Below, piece after piece: positions 58,590-64,000 of a stretch of DNA of 64,000 bases. A program made the translations under genes and the position numbers. How positions within the stretch are numbered: the stretch's first letter is position 1; every line of letters begins with the position of its first letter. Below the pieces are notes generated by a model. It had not been told where the DNA came from, did no database searches, and was given only the letters and a program-made list of their open reading frames with translations. The DNA is from Notamacropus eugenii (lineage: Eukaryota; Chordata; Mammalia; Diprotodontia; Macropodidae): positions 17,388,479 through 17,452,478 of the forward strand of contig NC_092872.1 of assembly GCF_028372415.1 (NCBI RefSeq), given 5' to 3'.

Positions 58590-58805
58590 TTTTATTTTTG
58601 TTCAGTTGTTTGAATCATGTCCAACTCTTCATGACTCCATTTTGTGTTTTTCTTGGCAAAGATACTGGAGTAGTTTGCCATTTTCTTCTCCAGCTGAGAA
58701 GAAGTCGATTAGGAAACTGAGGCAAACATGAATACATGACTTGCCCAAAATCACATAGTTAGTATGTATCTTAGGCCAGATTTTAATTCAGGAGACTAGA
58801 GTATA
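58590..58805 (-). mobile_element. tRNA-derived SINE with BovB/RTE-like tail, minus strand
   Basis: Reverse of the family at 17205-17452. The tail is 'gttcagttgtttgaatcatgtccaactcttcatgactcc'; then 'ttcttggcaaagatactggagtagtttgccattttcttctcc', 'gaaactgaggcaaac' and 'gacttgcccaaaatcacatag'. The tRNA-like head is near 58780-58805. Confidence 0.88.
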
Positions 58806-59197
58806 TTCAGTGTCAATATTCTAGGTTTTGTATGATCTACTTCCATTCTCATGTTTCCCCTCACTTTGCCTTACCCAGACCCCAATACAACTAGTGTTTT
58901 CTTTTATTATAAATTCCTCTTGACATCCACCCTCCTCAGATATAATTAACTTTACTTAAAATTAATCCCTCTCAAATCTCATCTTTTTCACTTCTCTTCT
59001 ATCCCTTTGTTACCCTCCAGTTTCCTTGCTGAATGCAAAGTATTTTGGGGCCCAGTTCTGTATATATTATTCTATTCCTCCATATTCACATATTTTTCTA
59101 CTGATGCAATCCTGTTTTGTGAATTATTTTTCCTACCCCTTTTCTCCCTCCACAGGATATTATTTTTTCCCTCTTTTTCATTTGCTAAGATAGTCCT
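58806..59197. other. No recognised feature
   Basis: Pyrimidine-rich and AT-rich sequence; a 70-codon open frame at 59007-59219 is not convincing. Confidence 0.45.
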
Positions 59198-59650
59198 TAA
59201 GTCAATAAAAATTTATTAAGGGGCTGCTATATGCCAGGCATTGTGATAAATACTAGAGTGACAAAAAGGAGGAAAAGACATATCTTGTTTCCAAGGAATC
59301 TTGCAATCTAATGAGAGAGTCAATAAGAAAACTAATATATACATTCAACTAATATACAAGATAAATAGGAAATTATTAAGAGAGAGAAGGTGCTAGAATT
59401 AAGAGTGATTTGGAAAGGTTTCCTGTAGAATATGAGATACTAGTTAGGACTTAAAGGATTCAGGGAAGTTGGTAGGCAATATGGAGAGGGAAAACATTCT
59501 AGGTATGGGTAGAGCAGAGGAAATGGCAGGACACAAGAGATGGGATGACTTATTTATCAAAGAAAAATGAGGACAATTTCCATGGATCAAAGAATGTGTA
59601 TCAGGGAGTAAGGTATTAGAAGACTGGAAAGGTAGAAGCCTTGGTTTTGG
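59198..59650 (-). mobile_element. L2 LINE 3'-end relic
   Basis: 'aagtcaataaaaatttattaaggggctgctatatgccaggcattgtgataaatactag' is the antisense L2 3' end. It is followed by L2 3' UTR/ORF end text: 'ggaatcttgcaatctaatgagagagtc', 'ttggaaaggtttcctgtagaatatgag', 'acattctaggtatgggtagagcag' and 'taaggtattagaagactggaaagg'. Better preserved than the L2 at 19735. Confidence 0.88.
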
Positions 59651-59655
59651 ATGCC

Positions 59656-59656
59656 A

Positions 59657-59697
<41 letters not shown>

Positions 59698-59770
59698 TGC
59701 ACATGTATATACGTATGTTCATACAATACACATATGTGTATATGTAATATGTGTATATGTATATATAAAC
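59656..59770. repeat. (TG)n and TA/CA microsatellite
   Basis: A pure TG run at 59660-59692, followed by ACATGTATATACGTATG-type alternating repeats. Confidence 0.95.
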
Positions 59771-59794
59771 ACATATGTGCATGATCTTTCCATA

Positions 59795-59922
59795 TTATTA
59801 TATTAAAAGTTTATCCTTTTTAGATTCTTATTTTTATCTATTCTTAATCATTTTAACTTCTACATTTCTTTGCAGCTCTGAATTTTTCATCAGGAATATT
59901 TATAATTTTTTTTTTTATTTTT
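59795..59922 (-). mobile_element. Old HAL1/L1 ORF1 relic, left part
   Basis: 'tttctttgcagctctgaatttttcatcaggaat' corresponds to 10025-10057 of HAL1-b ('ttcttttcagctctggtcttttcatcaagaat'), the ORF1 C-terminal end. It is interrupted at 59922 by a plus-strand L1 and resumes at 61123. Confidence 0.65.
59911..59920. repeat. Candidate target-site duplication (left) of the 3'-truncated L1
   Basis: TTTTTTATTT, matched by 61123-61132. Low complexity, so only moderate support. Confidence 0.5.
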
Positions 59923-61122
59923 GGGGGGCAGAGTCAAGATGGCTGAGTGAGAGCAGCTATTCACCTCAGCTCTTAGACATACTCCTTCAGACACTTCTAA
60001 AAGAGAATCTGACCAAATTTTAGTGTTGCGTAATTCAATAGGAGATAGACTATGGCAGATTCACAGACCAGGATAGACTGGAAGGTCGATGGGAAGAATC
60101 TGTTCAACAGGGGTGGAGGAGCACACAGCACACAGTGCACCGCATCCCCACTGTGGACCAAGCAGGAAAACCCTGGGGAAGTCTGAGGCAACAGCAGCAC
60201 AGTGATAGAGCAGCAGCCCAGGGTGGAATCCAGCAGAGCCAAGTTAGTGAGAGCTGTGGTGCCCCAGGTACCAGCAGCAGCTACTCCTGAGATTGTCACC
60301 CACAGATTAAATGTCTGTAAGCCACCTATTTGAACTTCTGGGAGCCAAACTGGCAGAGTGATTGGTAAATGCTCTCTCCTCCTCCCCTTGTTGACCTTGA
60401 AAGAACCATAAAATATTTCCCCAGAAAAATCCTGGATCAGTGGGATCAACAGAAGAGGCACACAGTTTCGTAGCATGTGAGACTGGAAAAATCACTAAGG
60501 AAGATTCCTCCTACTGTGGTGAGGACCAGAGCTGTCCCAGACAACCCCACATCAGTAAAGCAGGAGGAGATACAGAGTTCCAGGGGAGTGGAGCCTCATA
60601 ACTGCCAATAGCAGGACCCCAAGCATGCCTCAGCACTCCAGGGAAACAGGAAGACACTAGGGCAGCCGGGATCAGCAGCCACTGAGCTTGTCTTTGCTCT
60701 AGCTCAGCTGAGGAGATTGCCCATGACCAGAACACCCCTCCCCACACTTAACAAGCTAGCTCCAGGGCTAAGTGGGGGAAACATAAAAGGAAATAATTCA
60801 CTTGGCCTCTGCTTTCTCACACTAGCCAGCTCAGCACCAGGTTCTTTAGTTTCTGGCTCAAAGAACCAGAGTCCACAATATACAAAGTATCATCATCATG
60901 AATAAGAAGCAAAGCAGAAAGGAAAAGACAATAGAATCTTTCTATGGGGACAAAAACCAAAACACGAATGCCAAAGAGGTCAGTACGAAGATTGTACCCA
61001 TCTGAAACTTCAGAAGGGACTATCAACTGCTCCCATCCACAAAGAGCGCTCTTGGAAGAGCTGAAGAAGGAAATAGAAGAAAACCTGGCCAATGACTTTA
61101 AAAATATGGAAAAAAGAAGAAG
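59923..61122 (+). mobile_element. L1 fragment with 5' end but truncated 3' end
   Basis: Starts at the L1 head (GGGGGGCAGAGTCAAGATGGCTGAG, from about 59923), contains the ~975-bp 5' UTR and about 225 bp of ORF1, then stops at 61122 inside ORF1 at an A-rich stretch (TTTAAAAATATGGAAAAAAG). The rest of the 6.9-kb element is absent. It lies in opposite orientation inside an older HAL1/L1 ORF1 relic, which continues at 61123. Confidence 0.88.
60898..61122 (+). pseudogene. L1 ORF1 5' fragment
   Basis: Opens MNKKQSRKEKTIESFYGDKN at 60898. It matches the N-termini of the two full-length L1s (TIESFYGDKDQNTN), then shifts frame near 61000 and continues as SETSEGTINCSHPQRALLEE and LKKEIEENLANDF in the overlapping frame 60944-61138. 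It ends by truncation at about residue 75. Confidence 0.88.
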
Positions 61123-61660
61123 TTTTTTATTTCAATAAAGGTCTTACCCCACCCCATTGTTGAAATATGCTCAATTTGATTTAGTAAATTTTTTTGTCTG
61201 TAACATCAGATTCTTTTTGTTTCCTGGATTATCAAATTATAAACTCTCTAAAATTGTACCTGCAACATCTTGTGTCATTCTCACTGTGGTTCCTCAGTAT
61301 TTGAATTACTTATGGTGCTCACAATATTGATTTGGTTTAGTGATTAACTCCAGATTTGACTATAATATTTCTGAGAGAGTTGAAAGTTTCTTTTAAGAGA
61401 TGAACAATGGATTCTTTCTATATCCATTCTGCACTCTGGTTGTAAGAGACTTAGGAAGGTTCCTTTAATGATTTCTTTAAATATTATGTATAATATTCTT
61501 CTTCTTCTTCCTCTCCTCCTCCTCCTCCTCCTTCTTCTTGTAATGGCTTTCAGGTAAGCTGCTGATTCCTAATTTATCTCTCTTTAATATGTTTTTTTAT
61601 GACAGCTGATTTTACGGTGATCAGATACCTTATAATTTCTTCTGAGTTGTTTAAAGAAGG
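61123..61660 (-). mobile_element. Old HAL1/L1 ORF1 relic, right part
   Basis: Antisense ORF1 text: 'caacatcttgtgtcattctcactgtggttcctcagtatttgaatta', 'ctgagagagttgaaagtttc', 'gagatgaacaatggattctttc' and 'tggctttcaggtaagctgctgattcctaatttatctc' correspond to the CTD/RRM region in HAL1-b (10460-10200) and in the minus-strand L1 (30270-30000). A CTT/CTC triplet tract (61499-61540) has expanded inside it. Highly diverged. Confidence 0.75.
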
Positions 61661-61829
61661 ACAAGTATAAGCATGTGGCATGCATATACATACACCCATG
61701 TCTATCTATCTATTTATCATCTATCTATTTATGAACCCACAAAAACATATGTAAATGTGTGTCTGTAAGTGTGTGTGTATGTATATGTATATATTCTCAT
61801 AAATTCAGCTGAACATAGAAATGCATCTT
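61661..61829. repeat. Degenerate TCTA/TG microsatellite region
   Basis: Short (CTAT)n and (TG)n/TATA units between the ORF1 relic and the BovB relic. Confidence 0.7.
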
Positions 61830-63370
61830 ACCCATTAGGAAACTAGGAGGGGAAGGATATTTCTGATGATTCTGGCTTCACATGCTGCTGAAGCTTAGCT
61901 TGCAGAATCTTAAGCATAACCTTGCTGGTTTGTGAAATGAGTGCATTGTTTTTAGTAATTTGACATTCCTTGGCATTGTCATTCCTTAGAATTGGAAAGT
62001 AAAACAAATGGTTTCCAATTCCATGGCCAGTTTTCCAAATTTGCTGGCATGTTGGATGAAGCACCTTAATAGCATCTCCTTTTAGGATTTAAGTAGCGCA
62101 GGTGGAATTCCATCATTTTCACTAACCTAATTGTTAGAAATGCTTCCCAAATCATTTTTCTGGATATCTTGCTATAGATCAGTAACCACACCATCATGGT
62201 TATGAGTTGTAAGTGAAATTAAGATCTATCTTGCACAGTACATCAATGTATTCTTCTCATCTCTTCTTAATCTAGACTTCTTTTGTCCCCCTACCACATT
62301 TTGGTTTTTGCCATGTCTTTTTTGCATGAGAATTTCCCTTGATATCTCTAATTTTTGAAGAACTCCCTTGTGTTTCTCATTCTATTATTTTCTTTTCTTT
62401 TTTGCATTGTTCATTTAAGAAAACTTTTTCTCTTCTTGCCATTTTGAGGATATGTATATATATACATACATACACACACACGGATATGTATATATATACA
62501 TACATACACACACACGGATATGTATATATAGTTAGTTACTTAGAAGTAGTTTTCCCTTTCTCTTTCATTCTTTGTGCAGCTATATAAAAATCTCCATCAG
62601 ACAGCCATTTTGATTTCGTCCTCTTTTTTTCTTTAGAATTTTTCTTGTTCTTCTTGTTATTGCTGTTTGTATCTCCTATACTATGCTGCAAACTTCTGTA
62701 CATAGTTCTTCACGTGCTTTGTGTACCAGATTTAATCCCTTAAATTCATTCATCACTTCTACTTCATATTCCTGAGACATTATTTAGATTTTGCCTATAT
62801 GGTCTGATGGCTTTTTCTACTTTCTTTAGGTCTGAATTTTGCAATAAGAACCTCATAATGTGATAAACAACCATTTTCAGATCTTGTTTTAACTCACTCT
62901 ATAGAGCTCTCCACTGTGCTTCAGTTTACATTCCAAAGCCACACTTGTCTGTTATTACATTTATCTTTTGATTTCCTGCTGTAGCACTCTTATATCCAAT
63001 GATAAATATGACATTTTGGGGGTGTTATTTCAGGAAGATTTTGTAGGGCTTCATGCCATCAATGTTTGGAACATAGATTTATATTTCTGTGATGTTCAAC
63101 AATTTGCCTTGGATTTAAACAGAAATCATTCAGTCATTTTTGAGATTGTATCAAAGTACTGCTTTTCTTACCCTTTTGTTGACTATGAGGGTTATTGCAT
63201 TTCTACTAAGGCATCCTTGTCCACATATACCCTTAGCATATGAGTGCTCATCTGAATAAAATCCACCTATATTTGTCCCATCCTCTGTTAGACTCATATT
63301 AATTTCATGAACCTGGATATCACACTTAACATCCCTGACGTGATTTTCTCACTTGAACAAAGGTATAGTC
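61830..63370 (-). mobile_element. BovB (RTE) LINE relic: endonuclease and RT start
   Basis: Minus strand. The downstream part (62300-61843) reads MLHPTCQQIWKT and NAKECQITKNNALISQTSKV MLKILQAKLQQHV in one frame, matching BovB RT (usually VLHSICQQIWKT and NAKECSNYRTIALISHASKV MLKILQARLQQYV). The upstream part (about 63250-62990) is recognisable antisense BovB EN text: 'tttcaggaagattttgtagggcttcatgcc', 'caatttgccttggatttaaacagaaatcattcagtc', 'gtactgcttttcttacccttttgttgac'. About 1.5 kb remains, truncated before the RT core. Many breaks. Confidence 0.88.
62448..62530. repeat. 34-bp tandem repeat, 2.4 copies, within BovB
   Basis: Two identical 34-bp units (62448-62481 and 62482-62515), each GGATATG, then TA-rich, CATA and CACA blocks, followed by a partial third unit to about 62530. 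Identical copies imply a recent tandem duplication or replication slippage. Confidence 0.93.
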
Positions 63371-63580
63371 AAAAATCCTATCATGAGGGATTGGTGGGAT
63401 AGTAAAACAATAATTTGTATATCAAGCACAAAAATGCCTGAAAGAACTACAAAAGTATGAATTGCTAATAATCATGGCATTTAATTCTCAGTGATGAATT
63501 CAATTATTCTTTCAGCTTTTAGCTATTTATTTACCCTATTTTCTATAAATATTTTACAGCTTTTTTTGTTCCTTGAAGTT
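63371..63580. other. No recognised feature
   Basis: Short AT-rich interval. Like 63768-64000 beyond the TC tract, it holds nothing I can assign. Confidence 0.5.
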
Positions 63581-63767
<187 letters not shown>

Positions 63768-64000
63768 GAATAATAGAGGAAAGCTAAGATCAATTTTTTT
63801 TTACATTTTAAGCTTGTTGATGTATTTTATGTTGCCCTTATTTCCAATTATATCCTTCCCTTCTATCCTGTCCATTGTGCTACCTTTTGTAAAAAGAATA
63901 AAGAAAAGTAAATCCAAAGGCCATTTTCACAAAGCTAAACATGCCAAGCTTAAAGTACACGTATTATTTCAAACATATAGTCCCAATTTCTGTAAAGAAA

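Noticed and set aside
58436-58720. Basic Lys/Arg-rich ORF (KERRRRKKRR-like)
   Set aside because: Derived from a (GGA/GAA)n repeat running into an antisense SINE.
59923-61660. 5'-inverted (twin-primed) L1
   Set aside because: The antisense ORF1 is much more diverged than the plus-strand piece and continues on the far side of it, so nesting explains it better.

Overview
The window is mammalian nuclear DNA, AT-rich and packed with retrotransposons. No intact host gene, tRNA, rRNA or CRISPR array is visible. The repeat set points to a marsupial, for example an opossum or dasyurid: a distinctive L1 lineage with a ~0.95 kb 5' UTR and a ~0.5 kb purine-rich inter-ORF region, ORF2-less 'half-L1' (HAL1) elements, BovB and a second RTE-clade LINE, L2 and L3/CR1 relics, MIR-like core-SINEs, and tRNA-derived SINEs whose tail resembles the BovB 3' end. 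The species cannot be fixed from sequence alone.

Layout. 1-1454 unassigned; 1455-4079 HAL1-a (minus). 5830-8400 an L3/CR1 relic split by a truncated L1. 8945-11770 HAL1-b (minus) between target-site duplications (TSDs). 12-25 kb is mostly old unique-looking DNA with SINE/MIR relics, an L2 relic (19.7-21.0 kb), several microsatellites, a ~135-bp palindrome (22.8 kb) and a possible solo LTR (23.2-23.8 kb). 25033-31852 is an old full-length L1 (minus) with a 13-bp TSD. 32985-35262 holds an L1 3' fragment, a VPS37A processed pseudogene, and an L1/HAL1-type 5' UTR fused in the same orientation to the pseudogene's 5' end. 38833-45766 is a young full-length L1 (plus) with a perfect 17-bp TSD, inserted into an RTE-clade relic. 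46487-47719 is HAL1-c, truncated at its 3' end. 49.7-50.3 kb is LTR-like with divergent internal repeats. 51.4-57 kb carries two RTE-clade copies, tail to tail. 59.8-61.7 kb is an old HAL1/L1 ORF1 relic split by a second 3'-truncated L1. 61.8-63.4 kb is a BovB relic, followed by a long (TC)n tract.

Function. The only protein machinery visible is that of the LINEs. The plus-strand L1 ORF2 reads through EN, RT and the C-terminal Cys region with one nonsense codon; its ORF1 is broken by a stop and a frameshift. The window is best read as an archive of LINE activity: L1 inserting into older L3, RTE and HAL1 copies, L1 machinery copying a host mRNA (VPS37A), and shortened insertions that begin at the normal 5' end but stop at A-rich ORF1 sequence. 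I found no convincing new biological system. The most unusual item is the L1-5'UTR/VPS37A chimera.
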